Origin: Acinetobacter lwoffii
GTDB lineage: Bacteria > Pseudomonadota > Gammaproteobacteria > Pseudomonadales > Moraxellaceae
DNA: 64,000 nucleotides
NCBI RefSeq assembly: GCF_015602705.1
Contig: NZ_CP059081.1
Coordinates: 2,179,702 to 2,243,701, forward strand
Direction of reading: 5' to 3'
Below are positions 8,856-17,091 of the stretch, one piece after another (position 1 is the first letter of the stretch; each line of letters starts with the position of its first letter). The notes under the pieces are model-generated. The model had not been told where the DNA came from, made no database searches, and saw nothing but the letters and a program-made list of their open reading frames with translations. Both the position numbers and the translations under genes were made by a program.

Positions 8856-10286
8856 ATGAAATTAAAAACATTAACTACTGCAATGATTCTTGCAACTGTA
8901 CCAATGACGGGTGCTTTTGCAGCAGCTTTAGATCGTTCAGGCCAATCAATGGCGGCCTTCCTGCAACCAGGTAATTATTTTGAAGCAGGTATTTCTGTCC
9001 TAGACCCAGATGTATCTGGTAAAGAAGCTGGTACAAGTGAAACACGCCGTAATATTGATGATATGGCTGGTGATTACTATTTCCCAAGTGCAGCATTAAA
9101 GTTTCAACCTACTGAAAAATTCTCAGTTGGTATTTTATATGATCAACCATATGGTGCTGATGCTGAATACCAAGGCACTAATGTCTTTACTTCAAACCCA
9201 GGTACAGACACTATCTTATCAACTGGTGCAATAAACAATATTGTACGCGCTAGAGCAGTTGCAGCTCTTGAAGCCCTAGGAGCACCAGTAAATGAACAAA
9301 CGCTAGCAGGTGCTGAAGCACAAGTTAGAAGTAGTCCAGCTTTTCAACAGTTAACTGGAGCACTTGCTGCAGGTAATAATTTCTTAGGCGAAGGCAATAC
9401 TAAAGTTGAAGTAGATACTCAAAACCTATCTTTAGTTTTTGGTTACCAACCGACTGAAAACTGGAATATCTATGGTGGTGGTGTCTATCAAACCGTTAAA
9501 GGGAATCTAAGCTTACGCGGTCAAGCATATAGCCTTTTCAATGGTTATGATGCGACATTTAAAGAAACAAGTGGTACAGGCTGGTTAGCAGGTTTAGCCT
9601 TCCAAATCCCAGATATTGCTTTAAAAGCTTCTGTAACTTATCGTTCAGAAATTGACCATGATATTTCAGCTTCTGAAGACTTATCACTTTTAAACTTCCC
9701 TTTACTAACAACTGTATTAGGTGGTCTAGGTGTTTCTCCTGCTCAGCTTGCTACTCTAGATGATTCTGGAAAAACCAAAATTACTACACCTCAATCTGTA
9801 AACTTGGATTTCCAAACAGGTGTAATGGCAAATACTGTAGCTTTCGCTAATGTACGCTGGGTAGACTGGTCAAACTTTTCTATTCGTCCTTACCAATTTG
9901 GCAATGTAAGTGAAGCTGTAGGCCCTCTAATAGGTCGTCCAGATGGCTTTAATCTGGTTGAATATGAAGATGACCAAATTTCAGCAACTGTAGGTGTGGG
10001 TCGTAAATTTAATGATCTATGGGCTGGTAACGTATCTGTAGGTTGGGACTCTGGTGCAGGCAACCCTGTATCTACACTTGGTCCAACTGAAGGTTATTGG
10101 AATGTAGGCTTAGGTCTTCAGTACAGTCCAACACCAGCTACTTTCATCGCGGGTGGTGTTAAATACTTCATGTTAGGTGATGCAAAAGCACAAACAGGCG
10201 CGCAAGCTGGTAGTTCTGAATACGTCGCTGAATTTGAAGACAATAAAGCATGGGCATATGGCTTAAAAATGGGTTACCGTTTCTAA
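8856..10286 (+). CDS. FadL/TodX-family outer-membrane transporter 1
   Basis: 476 residues. A signal peptide (MKLKTLTTAMILATVPMTGA, cleavage near FAAA) is followed by LDRSGQSMAAFLQPGNY and a long beta-rich region ending in YGLKMGYRF, with the terminal Phe expected of an outer-membrane barrel. The family imports long-chain fatty acids and other hydrophobic compounds. A paralogue follows 317 bp downstream. This copy has an insertion of about 50 residues (roughly residues 115-175) lacking in the second, possibly a different extracellular loop. The substrate is not identifiable. Confidence 0.88.
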   Translation: MKLKTLTTAMILATVPMTGAFAAALDRSGQSMAAFLQPGNYFEAGISVLDPDVSGKEAGTSETRRNIDDMAGDYYFPSAALKFQPTEKFSVGILYDQPYGADAEYQGTNVFTSNPGTDTILSTGAINNIVRARAVAALEALGAPVNEQTLAGAEAQVRSSPAFQQLTGALAAGNNFLGEGNTKVEVDTQNLSLVFGYQPTENWNIYGGGVYQTVKGNLSLRGQAYSLFNGYDATFKETSGTGWLAGLAFQIPDIALKASVTYRSEIDHDISASEDLSLLNFPLLTTVLGGLGVSPAQLATLDDSGKTKITTPQSVNLDFQTGVMANTVAFANVRWVDWSNFSIRPYQFGNVSEAVGPLIGRPDGFNLVEYEDDQISATVGVGRKFNDLWAGNVSVGWDSGAGNPVSTLGPTEGYWNVGLGLQYSPTPATFIAGGVKYFMLGDAKAQTGAQAGSSEYVAEFEDNKAWAYGLKMGYRF

Positions 10287-10298
10287 GATATCCTTAAT

Positions 10299-10327
10299 AA
10301 AAAAACCACCTTCGGGTGGTTTTTTTA
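10299..10327 (+). terminator. Rho-independent terminator
   Basis: AAACCACC, TTCG loop, GGTGGTTTTTTT directly after the first FadL-like gene, separating it from its paralogue. Confidence 0.92.
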
Positions 10328-10603
10328 ACTTTTTTACTCTATTTTTATTCACTTGCATATCATTCGATTATTTTAGCACCAATTAAAATTAACAGAACTT
10401 CAATCCTTTCACATTATTTAAAGTTAATTTAATCTGATATTTTTCATATATTTATACCAACAAAATTAGTATAAAAACTCTAATCAAGCCCTTTCCTTAA
10501 CCGCCTTAGTTCATTTCTTCGACAAAGCTGAGCATTTACTCTTTTTAAATTTATGTTACTTTTCCATCACATTTTTGTTACAGATGGCATCAGGGAACGT
10601 ACC

Positions 10604-11824
10604 ATGAAGCTTAATAAAATTTATTCTGCTATTTTACTTAGCACTTTACCTCTTTCTGCAGTTCAAGCAGCTGGCTTAGACCGTTCTGGTCAATCTATTT
10701 CTGCTTTTTTACAGCCGGGTAACTATGCGGAAGCAGGTATTTCTGTTTTAGATCCAGAAGTTCAAGGTAAAGACAATGCCGGCAATAAAGTCAGCGATAT
10801 GGCTGAAGATTACTACTTCCCTACTGCTGCTATAAAAATTCAGGCAACTGATAAAATATCTCTGGGTTTACTTTATGACCAGCCATTTGGAGCTGACTCT
10901 CAATATGCGCCTGAATCTAATGCTTTTGCTACAGTAAATACCAATACTGGTGTATTGGAAGGCACTTCTGTTGAAGTAAAAACCAATAGCATTACAGCAC
11001 TTATAGGGTATCAGCCAAATGAGAACTGGAATGTTTATGCCGGACCTGTCTATCAAAGCGTAAAGGCGAAAGTCTCCCTACGTGGTACAGCTTATAGAGG
11101 CCCGCAAGTTCTTGGCGGTTATGATATTGACCTTAAAGAAAGTGAAGCTTACGGTTGGTTAGCTGGTTTTGCATATTCTATTCCTGAAATTGCTTTAAAA
11201 GCTGCTGTGACTTATCGCTCTGAAATTAAACATGAATTAGATACCACAGAAACCTTCGGTTTTGGTACAGATGGGGCTTTATATATTCCTGGATTAACTG
11301 GCACATTATTAGGTAAACCAGTAATTCCAACTTACCATAAAGCGGAAATTACTACACCACAATCAGTCAACATTGACTTACAGTCAGGCATTGCAAAAAA
11401 TACCTTAGCCTTTGCTAATATTCGCTGGGTACATTGGGATCAGTTTGCAGTAAAACCTGCTTATTTATCTCAGCTAACTGGCGCACTCACCGGAAAACAG
11501 CAGAATCTTGTCGATTATTCAGATGATCAATGGTCTGCAAATGTGGGTTTAGGTCATAAATTTAACGTTAAATGGTCAGGCTCTGCTGCTGTAGGTTATG
11601 ACTCTGGTGCAGGAAACCCGGTAACCACCTTGGGTCCAACTGAAGGTTATTGGAGTGTCGGTCTAGGCGGCCAATACAGCCCTGCAGAAAACTATTTTAT
11701 CCAGGCTGGGGTTAAATACTTCTGGCTAGGAGATGCACAAGCACAAACAGGTGGTGAAGTAAAAGGTAGCTTTGAAGACAACCATGCAATCGGCTATGGT
11801 ATGAAAATCGGTTACCGTTTCTAA
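10604..11824 (+). CDS. FadL/TodX-family outer-membrane transporter 2
   Basis: 406 residues from the ATG at 10604, preceded by AGGGA; an in-frame start at 10553 would add 17 residues before an otherwise perfect signal peptide (MKLNKIYSAILLSTLPLSA, cleavage near VQAA), so it is rejected. The mature part matches the upstream paralogue: LDRSGQSISAFLQPGNY near the N-terminus, AGNPVTTLGPTEGYWSVG near the end and a terminal GYRF. It is a tandem duplicate with divergence in loops, flanked by its own terminator. Likely function: uptake of fatty acids or hydrocarbons across the outer membrane. Confidence 0.88.
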   Translation: MKLNKIYSAILLSTLPLSAVQAAGLDRSGQSISAFLQPGNYAEAGISVLDPEVQGKDNAGNKVSDMAEDYYFPTAAIKIQATDKISLGLLYDQPFGADSQYAPESNAFATVNTNTGVLEGTSVEVKTNSITALIGYQPNENWNVYAGPVYQSVKAKVSLRGTAYRGPQVLGGYDIDLKESEAYGWLAGFAYSIPEIALKAAVTYRSEIKHELDTTETFGFGTDGALYIPGLTGTLLGKPVIPTYHKAEITTPQSVNIDLQSGIAKNTLAFANIRWVHWDQFAVKPAYLSQLTGALTGKQQNLVDYSDDQWSANVGLGHKFNVKWSGSAAVGYDSGAGNPVTTLGPTEGYWSVGLGGQYSPAENYFIQAGVKYFWLGDAQAQTGGEVKGSFEDNHAIGYGMKIGYRF

Positions 11825-11849
11825 TTGCGTTAAAAAATTAGTATTCAAC

Positions 11850-11880
11850 AAGAAAGGGCGCTATAAGCGCCCTTTCTTTT
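11850..11880. terminator. Bidirectional terminator between FadL2 and thrH
   Basis: AGAAAGGGCGCT, ATA loop, AGCGCCCTTTCT followed by TTTATT; a 12-bp perfect stem between convergent genes. Confidence 0.93.
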
Positions 11881-11898
11881 ATTACATACACTTAAATA

Positions 11899-12516
11899 TT
11901 AAGCTGGAATATCACGTACTGAAGCATTACGAATCGCTTCTTTTAACGCATCATAACCACGAATTGGCGGGAATTGCGGGAATTCAGCAATCACATTTTC
12001 AGGCGCATCAAATAGGAAACCATGATCTGCTTCACCTAGCATCGTGGTATCATTATAAGAATCTCCTGCTGCAATCACACGGAAGTTCAAGCCATGTAAT
12101 GCTTTTACGGCTTGACGTTTTTGATCTGGCTGGCGAAGTTTATAAGCCGAGATCATGCCAGCTTCATCCGTTTCCAATTTATGACAGAAAATAGTTGGCC
12201 AATCCAGCTGCTTCATTAGTGGATGCGCAAATTCATAGAAAGTATCTGAAAGAATAATCAATTGAAAATGCGTACTCACCCATTTCACAAATTCTTTTGC
12301 TCCCGGGAACGGCCCCATTTCTGCAATCACTTCCTGAATATCGTTCAAGCCTAAACCGTGCTGTTTTAAAATATTCAGACGTTGGGTCATCAATACATCA
12401 TAGTCAGGAATGTCACGAGTCGTCACTTCAAGCTCTTTAATACCGGTTTTTTTGGCAAAGTTAATCCAGATTTCTGGAACCAATACACCTTCTAAATCTA
12501 GACATACGACTTCCAT
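11899..12516 (-). CDS. thrH: ThrH: phosphoserine phosphatase/homoserine phosphotransferase
   Basis: 205 residues from the second ATG (12516), which has AGAGGG at proper spacing; the in-frame ATG two codons earlier would sit on top of that site. HAD-superfamily motif I is DLEGVLVPEIW, motif II LSDTF and motif IV GDSYNDTTML; the length is that of Pseudomonas ThrH. ThrH moves phosphate from phosphoserine to homoserine, bypassing ThrB/SerB. It stands alone here and converges with the FadL gene. Confidence 0.9.
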   Translation of the reverse strand: MEVVCLDLEGVLVPEIWINFAKKTGIKELEVTTRDIPDYDVLMTQRLNILKQHGLGLNDIQEVIAEMGPFPGAKEFVKWVSTHFQLIILSDTFYEFAHPLMKQLDWPTIFCHKLETDEAGMISAYKLRQPDQKRQAVKALHGLNFRVIAAGDSYNDTTMLGEADHGFLFDAPENVIAEFPQFPPIRGYDALKEAIRNASVRDIPA

Positions 12517-12720
12517 GAACATTCCCTCTAAGTTGTATTGAAAAAATTTTGTACTATCATAGCTGAAGCAACAGATTTTGTACTGTACTTTTTTAAATCT
12601 ATTTTTTTCATAAGTATTTATTTTTTAGTGATAAGTCAACTAAATCAATTCTATTAAAATAGATGTGAAATTAATTAATATAGGCCACGTCCTTTCCAAG
12701 CCTATATCGCCAGGACTCTC

Positions 12721-13455
12721 ATGACCATCATTCCTACTATTGATCGTATTGATGCTCTTGCATCTGAATATGCAGATAAATCGCCCAATGAAATTTTGGC
12801 ACTTGCACTGGGCCAGCAAGGTGAAATTGCGATTTCATTTTCTGGTGCTGAAGATGTTGTATTGATTGATATGGCATCGCATCTCGGTAAACCGTTCCGG
12901 GTATTCAGTCTGGATACTGGCCGCCTACATGCTGAAACGTATCAGTTTATTGAACGGGTGCGTAAGCATTATAATATCGAGATTGAAATCTGCTTCCCTG
13001 AAACGGATGCAGTACAAAATTTAGTGACCGCTAAAGGTTTATTCAGTTTCTTTGAAGATGGCCATCAGGAATGTTGCGGTATACGCAAGGTTCAACCGCT
13101 ACGTAAAAAACTGGCCACGCTGGACGGCTGGATTACCGGTCAGCGCAAAGACCAAAGTCCGGGTACACGCAATGAAATTCCAGTGGTTCAGGCCGATTCA
13201 GGTTTCTCCGGTCCGGGAAAACAGTTGATCAAGTACAATCCTCTTGCCAACTGGTCCAGTGCGGATGTCTGGAGTTATATCCGTATGATGGAAGTCCCTT
13301 ACAATGCCCTACATGAGAAAGGTTTTGTTTCTATCGGCTGTGAGCCCTGCACTCGCCCTGTGCTGCCAAATCAGCATGAACGCGAAGGTCGCTGGTGGTG
13401 GGAAGAAGCTACCCATAAAGAATGTGGCTTACATGCTGGCAATCTAAAAAAATAA
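12721..13455 (+). CDS. cysH: Adenylylsulfate (APS) reductase
   Basis: 244 residues. The PAPS-reductase fold has the SFSGAEDVV loop (about residues 39-47). C118-C119 and C207-x-x-C210 are the four [4Fe-4S] ligands of the APS-reducing type, and C235 in ECGLH is the catalytic cysteine. The iron-sulfur set argues for APS rather than PAPS as substrate, reduced to sulfite in assimilatory sulfate reduction. AGGA lies about 6 bases before the ATG. It is isolated from other cys genes. Confidence 0.94.
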   Translation: MTIIPTIDRIDALASEYADKSPNEILALALGQQGEIAISFSGAEDVVLIDMASHLGKPFRVFSLDTGRLHAETYQFIERVRKHYNIEIEICFPETDAVQNLVTAKGLFSFFEDGHQECCGIRKVQPLRKKLATLDGWITGQRKDQSPGTRNEIPVVQADSGFSGPGKQLIKYNPLANWSSADVWSYIRMMEVPYNALHEKGFVSIGCEPCTRPVLPNQHEREGRWWWEEATHKECGLHAGNLKK

Positions 13456-13482
13456 AGTTAAGTTTTATCGTTCCTATTGATT

Positions 13483-13515
13483 AAAAGACTATTTTTAATA
13501 AAGATAGTCTTTTTA
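13483..13515 (+). terminator. Terminator after cysH
   Basis: AAAAGACTAT and ATAGTCTTTTT with a 12-base A/T loop. Confidence 0.8.
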
Positions 13516-13916
13516 ATTGATAATTTTACATTTAGTGACAAGATATAAATTACCTTTTATCGGGATAATATTATTTTAATTAAAGAATTTATAAAATTTT
13601 AGCTCATTGATTTATTTGCATAAAATGTGAAATTGATCACAATGCTATTCTTTTAATAACACATAATTATTAAGTTACATTCCACTTCGCCTAGTAAATA
13701 CTATTTTTAGAAAACTATTTTAAAACTAAAATTTTCACATTTCATAAACTTAGGAAGATATTTTGTTCTTGTCAATAGCCACTTTTTCACAGTTGAGGCA
13801 AGATAAAGCAGTTCATTTATATGCTAAAAAAGATATACTTTAAAAACTAAAGTAATAATTCTAACAAGGCCTTTTAGCAAAAAAGCCATAGAGAATGCAG
13901 TGAGGCAATCCACGCT
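13516..13916. other. AT-rich intergenic region before atfA
   Basis: About 400 bp with no convincing ORF. It presumably carries the atfA promoter. The Shine-Dalgarno of atfA is weak (GAGG about 12 bases before ATG). Confidence 0.5.
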
Positions 13917-15299
13917 ATGCGTCCATTACATCCAATTGATTTTATTTTCTTAACTTTAGAGAAACGGCAGCAGCCTATGCATGTAGGTGGACTATTTTTA
14001 TTCCAAATTCCCGACAATGCGCCAGCTTCCTTTATTCAGGATCTAGTCACGGATATCCAAAATTCGAAATGCTCTCCAATCCCACCTTTTAACAATTATT
14101 TAAACGGCCTGTTTTGGGATGAAGACCAAGAATTTGATTTAGATCATCATTTTCGTCATATCGCCCTGCCAAAACCGGGCCGTATCCGTGAATTGCTGAC
14201 CTATATTTCTCAAGAACATAGTGCCCTGATTGATCGTGCCAAACCTTTATGGACCTGTCATATTATTGAAGGTATTGAAGGTAACCGTTTTGCCATGTAT
14301 TTCAAAATTCACCATGCCATGGTAGATGGGATTGCCGGCATGCGTCTGGTAGAAAAATCACTTTCATTTGACCCCCATGCCAAGAGTATTGTACCGCCGT
14401 GGTGTGTAGAAGGGCCACGTGCTAAACGCCTGAAAGCACCTAAAGTGAACAGGTTTAAAAATGTCCTGCAGACCATTAAGGGGCAACTGGAATGTGCGCC
14501 ACGAGTTGCTTATGAACTGTCGCAAACCGTCATGAAAGATATGGGACGCAATCCGGATTATGTATCCAGCTTTCAGGCGCCAAGCAGTATTCTGAATCAA
14601 CGCGTCAGTGCTTCACGTCGCTTTGCAGCCCAGTCTTTCGAATTTTCACGTTTACGTCATATTTCTAAGGCATTGGGCGTGACCATTAATGATATCGTCC
14701 TGGCCATTTGTTCAGGTGCATTACGTGAATATTTATTATCGCAAAATGCCTTACCGAAAAAACCGTTAATTGCTATGGTTCCAGCTTCTGTTCGCAGTGA
14801 CGATTCAGATATATCCAACCGTATTACCATGATTCTGGCCAATCTGGGTACGCATAAAGAAGATCCGCTGGAACGTCTCAAGATCGTACGTCGCAGTGTG
14901 CTGAGTGCCAAAGAACGCTTCAAACGTATGAATGCCAACCAGATTTTGAACTATAGTGCCTTTGTCTACGGTGCAGCAGGTCTGAATATTGCCTCCGGTT
15001 TAATGCCGACACGTCAGGCGTTTAACGTGATTATTTCCAATGTACCTGGACCACAAGAGCCCCTTTACTGGAATGGTGCACGTCTTGAAGCACTTTATCC
15101 GGCTTCTATCGTACTGGATGGTCAGGCTCTAAATATCACCATGACCAGCTATCTAGACAAACTGGAAGTCGGCTTGACCGCATGTCGTAATGCCCTGCCG
15201 AAAATGCAGAACTTGCTAACACATCTGGAAGAAGAAATTCAACGTTTTGAACTTATTGTAGATGGCGAACCTGTCCCAAAGTTACGAGCGGTAAGCTAA
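13917..15299 (+). CDS. atfA: Wax ester synthase / diacylglycerol acyltransferase
   Basis: 460 residues. It starts MRPLHPIDFIFLTLEKRQQ and carries the catalytic HHAMVDG (residues 132-138, His132-His133 and Asp137) of the bifunctional WS/DGAT family; NVPGP lies in the C-terminal half. It transfers acyl-CoA to fatty alcohols or diacylglycerol, making wax esters and triacylglycerol at the inner membrane. From memory it is closely similar over its whole length to AtfA of A. baylyi, the best genus marker here. Its terminator, shared with the convergent small gene at 16786-16959, has been split by IS copy 2. Confidence 0.96.
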   Translation: MRPLHPIDFIFLTLEKRQQPMHVGGLFLFQIPDNAPASFIQDLVTDIQNSKCSPIPPFNNYLNGLFWDEDQEFDLDHHFRHIALPKPGRIRELLTYISQEHSALIDRAKPLWTCHIIEGIEGNRFAMYFKIHHAMVDGIAGMRLVEKSLSFDPHAKSIVPPWCVEGPRAKRLKAPKVNRFKNVLQTIKGQLECAPRVAYELSQTVMKDMGRNPDYVSSFQAPSSILNQRVSASRRFAAQSFEFSRLRHISKALGVTINDIVLAICSGALREYLLSQNALPKKPLIAMVPASVRSDDSDISNRITMILANLGTHKEDPLERLKIVRRSVLSAKERFKRMNANQILNYSAFVYGAAGLNIASGLMPTRQAFNVIISNVPGPQEPLYWNGARLEALYPASIVLDGQALNITMTSYLDKLEVGLTACRNALPKMQNLLTHLEEEIQRFELIVDGEPVPKLRAVS

Positions 15300-15372
15300 C
15301 CGCGGATGAATAAATAAGATAGATGGACTGCCAAAGATGCTGATCATTTTTGCCAGTCTTTGAGCACAGAAT

Positions 15373-15389
15373 AAAGGGACCGATCTGGT
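15373..15389. terminator. Left half of a second IS-split terminator, with target duplication
   Basis: AAAGGGA then CCGATCTGGT (target duplication 15380-15389). With the IS and one duplicate removed, this joins 16659-16672 to form AAAGGGACC, GATCT loop, GGTCCCTTT and a T-rich tail: the bidirectional terminator between atfA and the convergent small gene. Confidence 0.92.
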
Positions 15390-16658
15390 CACTGCTGTCC
15401 CATAGTTTGCTTTAAATAAAAAAACCTGAGTCCTAACAGTTAAAATATGAGTGCAAACAAACACTTTAACGACCAGGATTCAGGTTTTGTCACATCAGAA
15501 TACCGTATTTCATGAGCTAATTAAACCTGTTGTGCGACAGGATTTTGAACAACTTGCTAAAGTACACCATGTTGGACAGAAATTTAGAGCGGCTTCCCGG
15601 TGGGATCAGTTTATTGCCATATTGATGTCTCAATTCTCTTGTAGGCAAAGTCTGAGAGATATTCAATCCAATTTGGAGTGCCAACAGGAAAAGCTAAGTC
15701 ATCTCGGAGCAAAGTCTATTCCCCGAAGCACGCTGGCACGAATCAATGAGCAGCAGCCTGCTGCCTTGTATCAACAGCTATTTTACAAGTTGCTTAAATA
15801 CTATGAACACTCAAAAGTAGCTCATAAATTTCGCTTTAAGAATCCCTTGTATTCCTTGGATGCCAGTCATATTGACCTGTCGCTTTCCTTATGTGAATGG
15901 GCCAAAGTTCACGACTCAAAAGCCAGCATGAAACTCAGCATAGGATTGAATCACAGCAATGATATTCCTGAGTTTGTTGCAGTTGAAAATGGCAAAGAAA
16001 ATGACATGGTACAAGGCCGCAAATTCCAGTTTCCTGCTGGCAGCATTGTAGTTTTTGATAAAGGCTATGTCGATTACCAATGGTATGCAAATCTGACTGC
16101 TCAAAACATTGGATTTGTCCCACGTTTTAGGCCTAAATCTGTGTATCAGGTGATCCGGCAACATCCAGTGCTTGAATCCAAAGGTATTCTAAAAGATGAA
16201 ACCATTCAGCTGAATAGCGCACATGCCCTAAAAAGAAAAGCCCCAGTGTTAAGAAGAATTGAATATAGAGATCAGCAAAGTGGCAAGCACTTTAGCTTTC
16301 TCAGCAATAACTTTCATTTAGCCGCCTCCACCATTGCGGCGATTTATAAAGATCGTTGGAAAGTTGAGCTGTTCTTTAAGGCGATTAAGCAGAATCTCAA
16401 ATTAAAAGCGTTTCTAGGCCGCAGCAGGAACGCAATTCAGACACAAATCTGGATTGCGATGATCGCCTATTTATTGGTGAGTTTCGCTCAACATTTAGGG
16501 AAAACAGGTTGGACAGTTCAACGTTTACTCAGAATAATTCAAGTGAATTTGTTTGAAAGAAGAACTTTAAAAGCTTTATTTTCACCCGATAAAATACCCA
16601 TAAAACAAGAGGAAGCTCAAATGAGCTTCCTCTTGTGAAAAATTGTGGGACAGCAATG
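15390..16658 (+). mobile_element. IS4-family insertion sequence, copy 2 (intact)
   Basis: 1269 bp, terminal repeats CACTGCTGTCCCA (left) and CATTGCTGTCCCA (right end read inward), and a 10-bp duplication CCGATCTGGT (15380-15389 and 16659-16668). AAAACCTGAGTCC (15421-15433) can pair with GGATTCAGGTTTT (15476-15488), putting the transposase start in the loop; such a structure in read-through transcripts would block translation, as known for IS10/IS50. A 14-bp perfect stem (16606-16635) overlaps the transposase end. It is in inverted orientation to copy 1, 11 kb away. Confidence 0.96.
15451..16638 (+). CDS. IS4-family DDE transposase
   Basis: 395 residues from GTG at 15451. The first acidic residue is probably in LYSLDASHIDLSL, the second in VVFDKGYVDYQW, and the YREK box Y-x2-R-x3-E-x6-K is exact in IYKDRWKVELFFKAIK. 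The last codons lie within the 14-bp hairpin near the right end. An out-of-frame ATG at 15447 just precedes the GTG. This is the only intact transposase for this element in the window. Confidence 0.94.
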   Translation: MQTNTLTTRIQVLSHQNTVFHELIKPVVRQDFEQLAKVHHVGQKFRAASRWDQFIAILMSQFSCRQSLRDIQSNLECQQEKLSHLGAKSIPRSTLARINEQQPAALYQQLFYKLLKYYEHSKVAHKFRFKNPLYSLDASHIDLSLSLCEWAKVHDSKASMKLSIGLNHSNDIPEFVAVENGKENDMVQGRKFQFPAGSIVVFDKGYVDYQWYANLTAQNIGFVPRFRPKSVYQVIRQHPVLESKGILKDETIQLNSAHALKRKAPVLRRIEYRDQQSGKHFSFLSNNFHLAASTIAAIYKDRWKVELFFKAIKQNLKLKAFLGRSRNAIQTQIWIAMIAYLLVSFAQHLGKTGWTVQRLLRIIQVNLFERRTLKALFSPDKIPIKQEEAQMSFLL

Positions 16659-16673
16659 CCGATCTGGTCCCTT
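16659..16673. terminator. Right half of the IS-split atfA terminator
   Basis: CCGATCTGGT (16659-16668) then CCCTTTTC: the second copy of the duplication plus the 3' arm and T-run. Transcripts from the minus-strand gene at 16786 meet this half, then the IS-borne hairpin at 16606-16635. Confidence 0.88.
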
Positions 16674-16785
16674 TTCTTTATTTTTGGAAATCTTTTTAAA
16701 TTATTTTAGAATTTTTGGAAGACTTCTCGATTTAAACGTCTATCCAAATCATTTTTGATAAGTTAGAAACAATGCACAAATGCAA

Positions 16786-16959
16786 TCAGCTTTTAATGGT
16801 ACGGCACTGTTGTAATAATTGATGGCAGACGTTACGGATCATGCTCGCGGTAATCTGAACTTCATTACCGCGCTCATCGACGATATATCCCGCATGTACA
16901 GTCTTTGGTTCTAATACGTGTTTTAGGCCTTTATGGATCACTGCTTTACTCATACTCAT
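16786..16959 (-). CDS. Small conserved-looking protein, 57 residues
   Basis: It begins MSMSKAVIHKGLKHVLEP and ends QLLQQCRTIKS. The ATG at 16959 has an excellent AAGGAG six bases upstream, which is the main evidence that it is real. The residues VHAGYIVDERGNEVQIT suggest a small beta-hairpin followed by a helix. A 19-codon ORF (17019-16959) upstream ends in TGA overlapping this ATG (TGATG), so translational coupling is possible. No function is recognised. Its downstream terminator was the one hit by IS copy 2. Confidence 0.7.
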   Translation of the reverse strand: MSMSKAVIHKGLKHVLEPKTVHAGYIVDERGNEVQITASMIRNVCHQLLQQCRTIKS

Positions 16960-17091
16960 CACACACTCCTTTTGCTAAGCCTGAAACTGGGAGAAACGGC
17001 TTTGGCTAATTCATGCATCTAGTATTGTAAATAAAGGCCCGATTGTAAAATTTCAGATGTAACAAGTGTTTAACGATATTCTGTTACAATT

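Noticed and set aside
4349..15299. Composite transposon formed by the two IS4-family copies
   Set aside because: Each copy has its own 10-bp duplication, different at the two sites, and the interior is ordinary core genes, so the copies inserted independently.
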